DNA of 64,000 nt from Lineus longissimus. Taxonomy: Eukaryota > Nemertea > Pilidiophora > Heteronemertea > Lineidae. This document shows, one piece after another, positions 1 through 11,262 of the stretch; the first letter of the stretch is position 1; the number at the start of each line of letters is the position of its first letter. The stretch spans positions 15,438,501 through 15,502,500 of the forward strand of contig NC_088311.1 in NCBI RefSeq assembly GCF_910592395.1, given 5' to 3'. Position numbers and translations under genes: made by a program. The notes beneath the pieces were generated by a model. It was not told the DNA's origin. It saw only the letters and a list, made by a program, of their open reading frames with translations, and ran no database searches.

Positions 1-175
1 AACTTAACAGTGCCTCCTTTAATTCTCAACCCTCTTCCCCCACAATGATGGCTGCAGATGTCAGAAAGTTGACGGCCATGATGATGCTCAAATGAAATCG
101 AGGCTGGAAAAACGTCCATAGGTGATGACTGACCGCGGTCGCCAGACATGCGACGGTCTTTCGGCATGTTCTACG
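1..175. repeat. Interspersed repeat, partial copy cut by the window edge
   Basis: The segment from about 4 to 165 matches, in inverted orientation, the sequence at about 59,600-59,775. Shared blocks include CTTTAATTCTCAACCCTCTT, ATGGCTGCAGATGTCAGAAA and ATGCGACGGTCTTTCGGCAT. The other copy lies inside a Harbinger-like MITE that interrupts a LINE, so this is probably part of the same family. The match fades after about position 165. Confidence 0.6.
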
Positions 176-202
176 GTTGGAGTCATGTCGAAAGTTCGCG
201 TA

Positions 203-361
203 ATGGGGCGACCAAAAAGGGTCTCAAAAGCCGATCAGTGGCTATGGATTTCGCGTGAGACGCTAAGGATATGGAAAGTAATACGGAAGGAGTTGAATTT
301 GAAGACAAATGATGAACTTGCCCAACATTTGGCCGACTTGTACTCCGAGAAAACAGCCGTG
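203..361 (+). CDS. Possible first exon of a small unknown gene
   Basis: An ATG at 203 opens a frame that reads MGRPKRVSKADQWLW and continues through an amphipathic stretch (KELNLKTNDELAQHL) to a consensus-like splice donor GTGAGT at about 361; without splicing it runs on to a stop at 385. The composition is protein-like: basic start, then a helical segment. I do not recognise a family. An overlapping minus-strand frame is less protein-like. No downstream exon was identified, so this could also be a decayed transposon fragment. Confidence 0.25.
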
Positions 362-638
362 AGTCATGCGATCTTTCATTCATGAGTTTTCGTAGTAAAT
401 TCCATAGTAGTGACGTCACTCAATGATTGACAGCTAGGCGCCATGTTTCATTCATGCCTCGTTCTGATCACCCGATACGCGGGAAATGAAAACGAGGTCA
501 TACGAACTGGCTGGGTGGTGTCAGTTCCCTTTAACATTGGAATAACGCTAAAAGCGATAGTTGGTTTTTAGGTTGGCCGTTAGGCGCCGCATGCTCATGT
601 GCGCGTGTTAGCTGCACGCGCACTCGCTGCCCTGAGAC
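362..638. other. No gene seen
   Basis: Non-coding flank between the putative exon and the Harbinger element. Nothing structured seen apart from a GC-richer patch at 590-630 (GCGCGTGTTAGCTGCACGCG). Confidence 0.4.
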
Positions 639-641
639 TAT

Positions 642-700
642 GGCCCGTATTCAAGAACGTTCCTTTATCACTAAGGGAGACTTTAAACCAGACTTTAGCT
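642..700 (+). repeat. Harbinger left terminal inverted repeat
   Basis: GGCCCGTATTCAAGAACG followed by TTCCTTTATCACTAAGG. It pairs imperfectly with the right terminus at about 3700-3762. Sub-terminal CTCCTTTA-type repeats continue to about 830. Confidence 0.7.
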
Positions 701-800
701 TAATTTCATTTCAAGAACCATCCTTTGCCTCGGGCTAGAGGACTCCTTTAAATGTCTCCCTTGGCAAAGGTTGAGTCATTTCTAGAACACTCCTTTATTA

Positions 801-1952
801 GTGGAACTGCTTTATTTTGCCCTTAGGAGGCCTCTAAACGTAAGGTTGGTCTGGAGTAACCTTTATACCTCCTTTAGCAGCCAACGTGCAAAGACGTCTT
901 CTGATATTTCAGCGACGGGTGATTATGTCAACCGACTACTACGTTTTTATGATGTCAATGTGGGTATGCCACGTATTCGGACACTGCTTCCTCAGTTTCG
1001 AGAGAATGATTTCAGTGAAAACGCCTTTTTTGATCGATTTCGGTTTACCAAGGATGGATTTAATCACCTAATGCACTTCATTGGCGATGACATTCCAGAA
1101 CCTGAGAACAATCGTGGACACCCCCTGTCACCAAGGACCTCAAGTGCTGGTTGCACTCCGTTACTATGCGACCGGTTCGTTTCAGATCGTTCACGGAGAT
1201 TTGCAAGGAGTGTCCCAGCCATCGGCTCTACGAATCGTCAAAAGTGTTTCAGGAGTGTTAGCAAGAAAACGGGCCGATGTAATTCGTTTTCCCATTGGAC
1301 AGGATGCTGTTGGAAATAAAAGGAAATTCTATGAAATGTATGGTTTTCCAGACGTGCTAGGTTGCATCGACGGAGTTCATGTGCCCATCCAAGCCCCAAG
1401 CTTGGAAGAACGTGAAATTTATAGATGTCGCAAGGGTTTCATGTCGCTGAATGTTCAAGGCATAGCGGACGCAGATCTGAAATTCATAAACATTGTTAAT
1501 CGATGGCCTGGGTCAACTCACGATTCACGTATTTTCGATAATAGCCGGATTTGTGTCCAGCTTGAACAACGCCAATTCAATAGCCTTCTGCTTGGAGATA
1601 AAGGCTACGCTTGCCTCCCATTTTTAATGACGCCATTTCGGAACCCAGCTGGCCGTGCAAAAAATCGATACAACAGATCACACAAGGGAACACGATGTGC
1701 AGTTGAAAGAATGTTCGGCATATGGAAACGAAAATTTCCGTGTTTGAAACAGGGTATACGAGTGAAGCTTGCTACAGCAATGTCTGTGATCACTGCGACT
1801 GCAGTATTGCACAATATTGCATTGATCTTAAGGAGCCAAATGTCGGTGAAGGGAATGAGGATGCGGAGCAAGATGACCTCGTAGTCCATAGGGATGATGA
1901 TGTCATGGGGGCTGCTATACGACAAACAATTGTTCAACAATATTTTCAGTAA
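801..1952 (+). pseudogene. PIF/Harbinger (HARBI1-like) DDE transposase, two frameshifts
   Basis: DDE-type cut-and-paste transposase of the HARBI1/DDE_4 family. Recognisable blocks are an N-terminal helical region (MPRIRTLLPQFRENDF), the HTH-like region (QVLVALRYYATGSF), first catalytic Asp in GCIDGVHVPI, second Asp in WPGSTHDSRIF, and catalytic Glu in ERMFGIWKRKFPCL, followed by the LHNIA motif. The frame shifts near 1120-1135, between the N-terminal part and the catalytic core. It shifts back near 1830, after LHNIA, where the acidic C-terminal tail (LKEPNVGEGNEDAEQDDL) continues in the original frame to TAA at 1952. The two compensating indels suggest decay. The exact start is uncertain; the ATG at 801 is the upstream limit of the open frame. 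Confidence 0.85.
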
Positions 1953-2105
1953 GCACAATATTTATTGACAATTTTGTGGTGGACTGTACATGAACTTACA
2001 CATGTAAGGTAAACATTATTTCAAATTTGGTCTGCTGGTGATAGATCAATGCAATGTACGTACACCAAAGGGATTTAATTGTGCATCAAATGACAAGTTT
2101 TTATA

Positions 2106-3416
2106 TTACAACTCTGTATAAACCTGATGGAATAAATGAAAGTCCTCTACAGGATTGTTGTCTGTGGCGTTATGAACTGTGACTCCCTCAGATCCTCGAC
2201 TATTCAGCTTCCTCAAAAACGAATGCTGCAACTTGAACCCCTCCATCCGTTGTTCATGTTCCTCTTTTACAAATTTGATTTGGTTCTGCAGATGCGTCAT
2301 CCGGAACTCGTGCTCTTTCCTCTGCATTGCCAACGCTGAATCCACTGCATTTGCGCGGTTGGCTACGGCTAATGGAGACTTACTACAGGCACTCTTAACA
2401 TTGCGGGTACGGGGAGCTTCTTCAGTCTGGGGTGTGGCAGGCCGGTTCAAATTCTTCAATGACTTGGGATTCATCAGATTCATAGTCGTCAGGCTTTCCT
2501 GCACTAGCGCTAGCAGATGGGTTTGTTTTCTTGCCTGAAAAAAACGTTCCGCTTTTGATGAATACGATTTGTCATGTTCATTCAATAACAGCCTTGTACA
2601 TGTTTTAAGCCTCTTGTTTTAGCCAGAGGCAAAAATGAATTTAGTTTTTCATTTCATCCAGATAACTGCTGGATATTTGTTATTGTGGCTTCAATAAAGT
2701 TGGGGAACGTCCCTAAACTAACATGATTAATGCTCTTTAATTCAATGCGATATCATGTGTGCTAGGGATACGTGGTACTCTGAGGACAGAGCCATATTGG
2801 ACCAGTTACAGATGAAATTAAGAAAGGTGGGCGCAGGAGTGAAAAGAGTATAATATTAGTTACAAGGAATTTTGGTGATGAGTGTCATGAGAGTTGAGAC
2901 AGCAGCCAACACAATTGGCACACATATTTCGACATTAAAATAAATGATGAAGTATAAAATCACTACTTTACCTTCTGGGTTATGATAGCCTGTATCATCG
3001 TCAAAATCATTATCCAGTGGCTGTAGTACTTCTTTACAATACGATGCTACCATATGGGATACATCATCAGCTACAGAATCTTTCTCCATTGGTCCACCTC
3101 CTGTGAGTTGGCGACTTTTCTTTTCCTTTGCAACGACTTTCTTTGCCTTCAATTTCAAATTATCGATAACTTTCTTGAGCTGTGGAGCATCGCTAGGTTT
3201 GACACCTGGCTGCGCATTGAACTTTTTCGTAATTCTGTCCCAGGCTTCATTTTTGGCAGTCAGAACCTTGGCAGTATTTTCCCGCAGGTCTACTATTTTA
3301 TTTTCCTTTGTCACTAGTTGCATAAATAGCTGTTTTTCAATTTCGGTGAACTGCCGACGCGGTTTTGGGATTTTCCCGTCGTTATCCTGAGAACCTATTT
3401 TTCCTGTTTTCGGCAT
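2106..3416 (-). pseudogene. Harbinger-associated Myb/SANT-like DNA-binding protein, two exons
   Basis: Companion DNA-binding protein that PIF/Harbinger elements use with the transposase. Exon 1 (3416-2972) starts MPKTGK and carries a Myb_DNA-bind_5-type domain: RRQFTEIEKQLFMQL, then AWDRITKKFNAQPGVKPSD, LKKVIDNLKLKAKKV and TGGGP. A GGTAAAG donor ends it in phase 1. A TTTTTTTCAG acceptor starts exon 2 at 2534. Exon 2 reads a Ser/Asp/Glu-rich linker, hits TGA near 2425, and continues one frame over into a coiled coil (EHEFRMTHLQNQIKFVKEEH). The frame change implies an inactivating indel. Confidence 0.7.
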
Positions 3417-3649
3417 GTTCTGCAATTCACTACCATGTACAACAGCCACAGCAATACCAAATGAACTTTCCTGTACATGTTTTTTAAGTCTTAGCTGCAT
3501 ATGCTTATTTCAGATCAAGACAATTGCATAATACAACACTGGTAGGGAACTGCCATCTTCCTATTACCTCTGATCATTGGAAGGATAAAGGGACACTTTA
3601 GAAAATTTGAGGTGAAGGACGACCTTAACATAAGGGTGATAAAAGTGTT

Positions 3650-3762
3650 GTTCTTGAATACCATTTCATAAGGGAGCCTTTAGCAAAGGAACTCCTCTGT
3701 AAAGGAGGCCTTTATAAAGGCCTACTTAAGGCCTAATAAAGGAGGGTTCTCGAATACCCGCC
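3650..3762 (-). repeat. Harbinger right terminal inverted repeat
   Basis: The end reads ...TCTCGAATACCCGCC, the inverted counterpart of the left terminus. Several internal AAGGAG/CTCCTTT copies occur inward, and a second internal TTCTTGAATACCATTT at 3651 repeats the terminal motif, so the end is a nested or sub-terminal repeat array. Confidence 0.65.
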
Positions 3763-3765
3763 TAT

Positions 3766-5098
3766 GTTTTTTAGGTGTTAATAAATGCACGTGTATAAAC
3801 ACAGAAATGACATGTCAGCCGGCTTTTTCAAACGAGGGAGATTGAACATGAAAACAAGACAAAACATAACACAAAATTTGCATCAATCGATATTAAACCG
3901 TGACCAGAGCCTTCATCATCGCAATGGATTGGGCTAGCTAGTAGAAATCCGAGAATGTCTGATTTAACGAGCATAAAATGTTAGAATCACGGTGCTACCC
4001 TGATCACGCCCACTTCTGTGTATTGTGAAATTTGTGTGTTCCAACACTAACCCTAACCCTGATAACCTCACCAGTTGCTCAAAAACTGCATTGATGGTTC
4101 GGTAAAGGTAGGGAATATAATAATATTACATGAAACATGGCTTTATATTGAAATACAAGTTTGTTCATATGATTTAAAGTCACTTAAGCTAAGGACACTT
4201 TCACTTTGTCACATCCTTCTTCCTTGTCTGTTTAGTGTTTTATCACTTTCTCTGATTTCATTTGTGATTTATCCCAAGGTCTATTGTTTTTCTGTTACAA
4301 ATGAGATATATAGTGTTCCTCTATGCATGGAAAACTGGTTTGAATGCAAAAACCACACTTGAGTTATTTTTTAACAAAAACAAATGATGTGGAAGACAAG
4401 TTTGTGACTGTCCTTCAGAAAATGGCATTTTCAACTCTTTGGGCACCACCAACAACCGAGAAAAATGTAAAAGACCGTTGGTCTTGAATAAGATCTGTGC
4501 AGAATTGAGAATATATCAGGATGGGATGAGATATATCAGTGGATGAGATGATCTTTCTTGGGCGTATTGCATTAGGTCTTATTTTGGCCCTTTTTGACCG
4601 ATCTAACCCTTATATTTTCTGTAATTCACACTGAACATCTTAGTTTTAGTGCGTTTCATCATTTGGAATCCCCTCATACCAAAGACAGATAAAAAGACTA
4701 TAATTCATAATTTTAGGTTTTTCGGTTAACTTTAACTGAAAGTCCTTATAGACCCCAACTCTTAGTACCTGATTTATCAGTCGAATAAGGCCAATATACT
4801 TTTTTTGGTGGAAATGATCTGAAACAATCATTTATTCATATAAAACTGGTATATATGTCCATCGCACGGTAAATTCTTTTTTAATTGAATTTTTTTTAAA
4901 ATAGCCCCCAAAAGGTACCCCGCCCAATATTGAAAGGGTCCATTTGAACCCTACAAACGTAGTCGATTTGCACCGAATGCTAAATAATGTCGAGATCTAT
5001 GCCCTACCAACAAAATATGATCAAAATGAAATGATTTTAGCTGTAATTTCAGCCATTATCTAAAGAGCCCCTTCCGCTGCCTCATTTCTGTTATTTTC
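3766..5098. other. No gene seen; AT-rich intergenic
   Basis: No coding signature on either strand. Contains a short CCCTAA-like doublet (CTAACCCTAACCCT near 4047) and stretches of A/T. Open frames here are short and of random composition. Confidence 0.5.
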
Positions 5099-5960
5099 CT
5101 GATAGAGACAAGTCTTCAGTGTGCTGTCCCAATCAATCAACAGGATAGTCTCATATAGATGATATTTATTGAGACTAGTATTCAGTGTGCCCTCCCAGTA
5201 AGTCAACAATATGTCGCATGGAGGTGTCACTTATGGACACAAGGCTGTCTTGTCTCAATAAGACAACAAGAAGAGGCAAGTCTTCAGTGTGCTCTCAAAT
5301 GGATGTCTTTTATGGAGACAAGTCTTCAATGTGCTGTCACAATCATCCAACAAGGTGTCCTCATACATACCTCACTTATGAAGACATGTCTTGTCTCAAT
5401 AGGACAACTAGATGGTCTAAAAGACATGTCCCTTTTTGAGGCAAGTCTTCAGTGTGCTCTCGAATGGATGTCTTTTATGGAGACAAGTCTTCATGTGCTG
5501 TCACAATCAGCCAACAAGGTGTCCTCATACAGATGTCACTTATGGAGACATGTCTTGTCCAAGCAGACAACAAGATGGTCTCATAGAGATGTCCTTTATG
5601 GACGCATATCTTCAGTGTGCGTGCTGCACCCAACAGACAACAAGGTGGTCTCACTGAGATGTCACTTATGGAGACTATGGTGTGCTGTCCTGATCGGACA
5701 AAAAGGGGATCACAAATGGATGTCCCTTACTGAGACATGTGTTCGGTGTGGTCTCAAAGGTATGTAGGCATGTCTTCAGTGTGGTGTCCCAATCGGTCAA
5801 CAATATTTTCTCATAGAGTCTAGAGAGTTCCTTATGGAGGGAAGTCTCCGGTGTGCAGTCCTAATCAGACACCAAGATGTTCTCAAAGAGATATTGCTTA
5901 TGGAGCCATGTCTTGGTGTGCAGTCTTTAATAGACAACAAGGTGGTCTCACAGAGATGTC
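5099..5960. repeat. Degenerate minisatellite
   Basis: About 860 bp of imperfect tandem units containing GGAGACAAGTCTTCAGTGTG, GTGCTGTCACAATC, CAACAAGGTG, TCTCATAGAGATGTC and ACTTATGGAGACATGTC in recurring order. The units vary between roughly 60 and 100 bp through internal deletions. Open frames across it are products of the periodicity, not genes. The array decays after the GGTGGTCTCACAGAGATGTCAC copy at 5940. Confidence 0.8.
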
Positions 5961-7934
5961 ACTGTGATACAAAGAAGAGTCGCAGAAATGAACTTTGGGT
6001 GAAAAAGATAAAAGACAAGGCGATAGATTTCAGGTCATTTCATTATTATTATCTGCTCTGCTCATTGCCCACACCAAACCCTAATTCAAGACATTAAAAG
6101 CATTAGAAGTAACAGATTTACACACTCCACTACAAATGAAATTTCTATAAAAATGTTTCAATAATGACGATCCAGGTTACTTCATTCATGCATATCAAAA
6201 CAAATGACCAAATACATCCTTGCAATACTAGAAACAGGCAGAAATCAATAATCCCACGATCCCGACTAGGAAAAAATACCATTCTATAGTAATGTCACTA
6301 TCTTCAATTCCCTTTCTGCCTTTTAGTATCAGGATAGAATTCACACTCACAGTCTTCATGACTTCAATATGTATAAAAATCATTTACTGGGATTATACAG
6401 TTCTCACTGTGTAATTCCACACTTTTACATAATGTGTTTACACTTGAACTTTCAATATTCATAACACATTTAATTTTGCCAAACATGATTATCATTTGTA
6501 CATATGTGGCTGGTGCACTTGAGATACATTATCACGGTGGCAATTGCAGGACAAGGGCTTTTAAAATTATGTCAGTCATTACAAACAACTTGATCTGTCT
6601 ACTACTCTAATATAATAAGGTCAAATAGGCTCCAAAAGGCCCAAAAACGGTTGTTGTCATATAAAAATATTACCGGTACAAGTACTTGCTGGAAATTCTT
6701 GCAGCCATTCAGTTCACTGTCCGATTTCAAATTAACTCAATGAGTGTTATCTTGGGACTTGAAGAAATGTGTAATTACCCTACAAACTGGGCGTTGTCAC
6801 GTTTCTCAGGAAAGTCAAGTTTTTCAGATAAATGCTAGAAAAAGCCATTATCTCGTCAAAGGGCTCTGGTTGAGATGAGGCACGAACGAAAAATGTAAAT
6901 GTACTTTATGGACGTCATTTTTCAAAACTTTCCCAGATTACTCAAACAAATTATTACAGAAGATGATTAACGAGTGTCGCGTAAATGAATACGCACATGG
7001 CTTGATTTCACGACACACCTCAATCTTTTATTTTAACTATATATCCAAAGTTAAACATTGTGTTTCTTGTTGAATGACCAATGGTGCGCAGTCAACCTCT
7101 TGAATCCAGGTGACCGACTGGTCGGTCATTTTGATTGAAATAATGTTTTTTCCCAACGACCAACAGGTAGGTCTCAGTGATACTTTTCATTCCCTTGAGC
7201 TGGGACGCTATTTTATTGCTGGTTTTAGCGTGTTTGATGTACAGTAGGGTCAGTTAGAGCAAGCCTGGGTAGATGGTGCCTCGTTACCGGACATTGGCGG
7301 TTGTATGCGGGCGCTATACATCGTGAAAGTCAGACCCAATTTCGCAACCACATGACCACCCCGGGATCCCGTGATTTTCAAGTTTTGGGAGTCAAGAGGT
7401 TCAATGCAGCAAACCAATCTAGAATGATCTGGATCGATCAAGATCACTGGTTCAGTGTAAACGGCCCTCACGTGTCTGCATAGGTAATGGTATTCCAACC
7501 ACTTCAAGCACTTGGGTTGATGTACCGAGATTTTTTATCAGTTTTATGCAAAATAACGTAAAAATTCTTTAAAATATTGTACCTCCTACATTTCATTAGC
7601 CTATGCATCCTTGATTAACTAAACCATACATTTTTGTAAAGCTCATTACCTTGGCTATCAATTGGCGTTGTTTCTGGGTATCAATTGTCTGAATTGAGTC
7701 ACAGATTGCTAATGTGTTATTTTCTATCAGACATAGTAAATGGTCTTCAAATAAATAATTTGCAAGAAAAGTTTGTTTCTTGGTATCTATGTCTTTGTTT
7801 TTACGTAACAAATCTATGGAAACAGTACAGGTCCGGTATCTTTTACAGTTTATTTTATTTTTCCAAAATACTTTCAGAAGTGCGGCGCTTGGGCCCACCA
7901 AATTTGTGACATAACCAATTGACCGGTATTATTT
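5961..7934. other. No gene seen
   Basis: AT-rich, no coding signature. A near-perfect 18-bp palindrome TGACCGACTGGTCGGTCA lies at 7111-7128 (8-bp arms, 2-nt centre). Further CGGTC-type words recur in the next block at 7935-8110. Confidence 0.5.
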
Positions 7935-8110
7935 ACCTAACCGTCGGATCTACATTGAAGGAAATCGGTCTTGTTGACCCGACCGTCGGATCTCGAGTGA
8001 AGGAAATCGGTCCTGTGTACAAGACGGTCGAGTGACCAATACTGAAATTCTTCACTCCAGACCCGACGCCGTCGTGTCTCGTGTGAAGGAATTTGGTACT
8101 ATTCACCCGG
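7935..8110. repeat. Short degenerate tandem repeat (about 42 bp unit)
   Basis: CCGTCGGATCTACATTGAAG at 7941 recurs as CCGTCGGATCTCGAGTGAAG at 7983, each followed by GAAATCGGTC. A third diverged unit follows (CGCCGTCGTGTCTCGTGTGA). The unit is about 42 bp with growing divergence to the right. Confidence 0.6.
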
Positions 8111-8187
8111 CCTTCCGGCGCAAGGTTGCTATTGGAATTCTGATAATTTTGATTGAAATTGGGCAAAATTGGTAAACCTTTAAACCT

Positions 8188-8402
8188 TTAAGGGTTGGCT
8201 ATAGGCACCACCATTTTGGCTCATCTTGAAATCTTAGAGCAATTCGAACTCCTTCAAAATGATGTGAATACCAATTTCAAGGATGGGATACAGTTCACTG
8301 GAAAACAAAGAACTGCATCCCATCCATGAAATGATGGAAGTTCTAATTACTCTAAGATTTCAAGTTCTAGCCAAAATGTTGGTGCCTATAGCCAACCCTT
8401 AA
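8188..8402. mobile_element. Foldback MITE flanked by TTAA (piggyBac-like)
   Basis: The left end TTAAGGGTTGGCTATAGGCA is mirrored at the right end, where TGCCTATAGCCAACCCTTAA closes the element. The arms pair over most of the 215 bp; a GGATGGGATRCAGTTC block sits near the centre in both arms. TTAA borders on both sides are the target preference of piggyBac-type elements. No coding capacity. Family assignment rests only on TTAA. Confidence 0.75.
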
Positions 8403-8427
8403 TCACAGCAACAGATGCACAATAAAT

Positions 8428-9959
8428 TCATAAACTAGTGTATTGGCATGACGGTTGTGAAGCTACTAAAACAGAAGACGTATCAACCTGTGGAGAAGCT
8501 ACTACCCCTAATACCGAGGACGAATCTCCGTACTGTGGGATATAAAATTGATTAAACGGTGTCTTAGACACTTCCAGGGCCAGACGCTGCTCCTCTAATG
8601 CCAACCTTTTCTTTTCAACTGCAAGTCTCTCTTTTTCAACTTCCAGCCTTTCCATCTCAATCTTAAGGATTGGATCATTAACGTCTGCCTCACCTTTAGA
8701 AGCGAATGATCGTTTCTCCTTCAAGGGGGGTGCCTTTGAGCAACATGCACTGGGCGATTTCTTTTTTACGGTCGGTACCTCAACAGCCATCGCTGAGTCA
8801 TCATCAGATGTATCGTCACACATTGGTCGCTTAAGTTTCGAGGGCCCGAACTGTAAGTTGTCACCAGGGGCATTATCAATTCCTGAAAAATTATAGTTTC
8901 TTGTTACTTATACGGGTGCTGCAATTAAGGAATCCTATTGTAGTCAGTGCTCATGTGCCTCGGCATGTTAAATGACTCGGCCATTTTTGCGCATAACGAA
9001 ATCATTCTTCGGAGGCAGCATATACCAATACATGTAAATCTAAATTTTGCAATCAATCATGGAACTCAAATTTAACTGTAAACCCAACGTCATCATGTAT
9101 TCCTGATAGGTTCTGCTTGAATGACAAGTTACGATGAGTGGGAAAAGAAGGATAACTGTCAAATAATGATATGCTTACCTACCGCAGTACATCTCAGGGG
9201 GGATCAGCAGGGCGATTTTCTTGTCTCGAGCAGAGAAATTATCGATAAGTTCATTTATCTCCACTTCGGCTTTTCCTCCTCCGGTCTTTGTCCGTGCTCC
9301 CTTGGCCTTTGACAGTGCGGATGTTAACGCCTTCTTCACCCTCGTCATTTCATTGCTCCACTTTGACTTTATGTTGTCTATGTCCCTATTGTTGCCCTCC
9401 ACGTTGATGGCGGCATGTAGAGCCTGAAAGCACATAATCAAAGGAACTGTAAAAGTGCATCAATCCAACATGAGCCGCAAGATCCAGCATATCTTACAGA
9501 ATGACTTTCTTGGATGCTGTCATTGAAGTTACAATTTTTAACTTATTTGGAAGGGTAGTTGAACTGGCGACAGTATTCGGGACACTATACGGTGCCGGTG
9601 TAAAAGTAAAAAGTGTCCCCCCTGGAAAAAGTGTCCGGCCCTATTGTATTCTGCAATATGGTTCTATAGAGACCCTGACCGTCAATAGCTCAGAGATTGA
9701 AGCGCATAATAGAATTCTTTGTTCCCGGACATTTTATCCTAGGACATTTTAAACTTCTACACCGGTATATTTTTTTAATGAATTACAAATTAATGCACAA
9801 CTTTTAAAACAGTGTACTTACATCGTATAGTCGGGTTTTTTTGTCAAGTGTGTTAGATGGGCAAAATTGGGCAGTCAAAATCGAATAATGCTCGGAATAA
9901 TATTCAATTAGAATATTCATTTCGACCTCAGTCCGATTCTTCCCTCGTGGTCTCGGCAT
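8428..9959 (-). CDS. Three-exon SANT/Myb-like protein with C-terminal coiled coil
   Basis: Exon 1 is 9959-9822 (46 codons, MPRPRGKNRTEVEMN, donor GTAAGT). Exon 2 is 9423-9183 (acceptor TGCTTTCAG, donor GTAGGT). Exon 3 is 8882-8428 (acceptor TTTTTCAG). The three lengths sum to 834 bp, exactly 277 residues plus stop, with no internal stop. Exons 1-2 encode a helical SANT/MADF-like domain (TEVEMNILIEYYSEH, TRLYDALHAAINVEG, DNIKSKWSNEMTRVKKAL). Exon 3 has an acidic start, a Lys-rich patch and a heptad-rich coiled coil (EMERLEVEKERLAVEKKRL). Such proteins accompany Harbinger transposons or are host genes derived from them. No transposase or TIR was found beside it, so a domesticated or orphan gene is possible. 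An alternative donor 4 bp downstream in exon 2 would break the frame. Confidence 0.65.
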
Positions 9960-10444
9960 GTTGTTAAAAGTACAACGTCTCGACAGCGACTAGGCACAGG
10001 ACACAGTTGACAGAGGACAGAGGACACAGTGGTTCGCTTGAGGCCTTTTATAGCTGGCAGAAAATTAACACGTGAAGCTGCATAACATAGATAAGAGCCT
10101 AAACAGATAAACTGATGACTTGGTAACACTTCTTTACTTTGCACTTAATCATCATAACACAATGTGTCAAATACGACGCGGCGTTCGAACACATTTTTAT
10201 GTATGCTCAAAGTAGTACACCGTAGAATCTACGGTCCACTAATGTTAATGGAATGGCACGATAAAACCGCTTTATGAAACGATTTAATGGAGTGCCATTA
10301 CCGTGGACTTAAATCCTTCCATTAAAGTACTATAATGGAACCCCATTAAAAATCTTTATGATATAGGCGCCTGGCTATTAATTTATTCGCTTGATCTATA
10401 TCTATATACAGAAACTTCATCCAGGCTACCAGACAAAGAAAAAC
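9960..10444. other. No gene seen; upstream of the SANT gene
   Basis: Would contain the promoter and 5' UTR of the minus-strand SANT gene. Notable only for a perfect 17-bp palindrome ACCGTAGAATCTACGGT at 10219-10235 and for recurring TAATGGAA / CCATTA words. No TATA box stands out. Confidence 0.4.
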
Positions 10445-10722
10445 TTACACTTTTACAATTTGAAAAATGGGTAATTGGTTAGGGGTAAGAAAGTTATTAT
10501 TCGCCCGACTGTCATGTATTTCTTGACTGAAGATTTTCTGCGCTATTGACCCGACGACTCTGTTGATGACGTCGCTTATCTTTACCAGCCGGAGTCCGTG
10601 TTTTACACAGTACTTTAGGTGTTCGCCATGTATCACATAATCCTTTCTATCTTTCAAGTGAGGAATTAATTTTCTGTTGTTTTATACTCGTTTAATTCAG
10701 CTCCTCTCATCAAAGTGAAATT
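10445..10722 (-). pseudogene. Polymerase B fragment of the older Polinton-like element (left of the insertion)
   Basis: The block DRKDYVIHGEHLKYCVKHGL corresponds to DKTNYIVHYRLLQFYLKQGM in the PolB of the inserted Polinton (between polymerase motifs A and B). It is the continuation of the polymerase fragment at 28276-29292, separated from it by the whole Polinton. Similarity stops soon after LVKISDVI, and several frame changes and a stop lie between the target duplication and this block, so the gene was already decaying or has decayed since. Confidence 0.65.
10717..10722. repeat. Polinton target-site duplication, left copy (GAAATT)
   Basis: GAAATT directly precedes the terminal AGTAATAGGG of the Polinton. 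An identical GAAATT follows the right end at 28276-28281. Six base pairs is the duplication length known for Polinton/Maverick integrases. Confidence 0.9.
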
Positions 10723-11262
10723 AGTAATAGGGGAACGAATGTACGACTATCTACGACTAATCCTGGAAACGTGGGCAAAAAACTTCACCCTTCATCATTA
10801 TTCATGTAAATTTGGCAAAAATTCACTGTTTTACACCACAAACACTACCAAAAACCCAACATGGATAATTTCTGTAAACACTGGGGGTCTTTGGTTTTTT
10901 TTCCAAAAACCTACCAAACTTACCAAATACGTAAAATGGATAAAATGACAAGGTTCCCTATTACAACAAATGAACCAAAAAAACTTATCCCAGTGGGATA
11001 AAAACTTATCACGGCGTGATAAATTTACACCCGCTCTATTGGCCACAACTAAAGCCCGTCTTCATATGTTGCCTTCACCGGGAAACGAACCCACGCCAAC
11101 ACATTTATGCCTGTTTAAGCTAGCACCTATTTAACAGTAACATCTGTTTAACATTAATTACGTCAGTGCTGCCATCTGATAACTTTTTATCTAACCGCGA
11201 AGTTAACAGTGCTGCCATCTGATAACTTTTGGCCTAACCAAAATTCACGTAATCCAGTGACA
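10723..11262 (+). repeat. Polinton left terminal inverted repeat
   Basis: Matches the right TIR inverted, from AGTAATAGGG to CCTAACCAAAATTCA near 11262. It contains the two phased palindromes (10985-11022) and the B-box remnant at about 11070-11090 but lacks the rest of the tRNA-like segment found in the right arm. A 40-bp internal duplication (CAGTGCTGCCATCTGATAAC twice, 11165 and 11208) lengthens the inner part. Confidence 0.9.
10985..11022. promoter_or_regulatory. Two tandem 17-bp palindromes in the left TIR
   Basis: TTATCCCAGTGGGATAA (10985-11001) and TTATCACGGCGTGATAA (11006-11022) are separated by AAAC, giving a centre-to-centre distance of 21 bp, two helical turns. Both share TTATC...GATAA arms. 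The same pair, in mirror order, is preserved in the right TIR. Looks like a pair of dimer-binding sites on one DNA face; function unknown. Confidence 0.7.

Larger units (their letters stand above)
642..3762 (+). mobile_element. PIF/Harbinger DNA transposon, decayed
   Basis: The left end reads GGCCCGTATTCAAGAAC and the right end, reverse-complemented, reads GGCGGGTATTCGAGAAC. Both ends are followed inward by diverged CTCCTTTA-rich sub-terminal copies. The element is flanked by TAT at 639-641 and 3763-3765, a 3-bp target duplication as expected for PIF/Harbinger. Inside are the two genes typical of the superfamily: a DDE transposase on the plus strand and a Myb/SANT-like DNA-binding protein convergent on the minus strand. 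Both carry frame disruptions, so the copy is not autonomous. Confidence 0.85.

Noticed and set aside
4040-4065. Telomere-like CTAACCCTAACCCT
   Set aside because: Only two repeats, no array, interior position; chance or a trace.
5159-5767. A 202-codon open frame and overlapping frames in the 5.1-5.9 kb repeat
   Set aside because: All three plus-strand frames are open for long stretches because the repeat unit lacks stops; the same words recur in different frames. This is minisatellite, not a gene.
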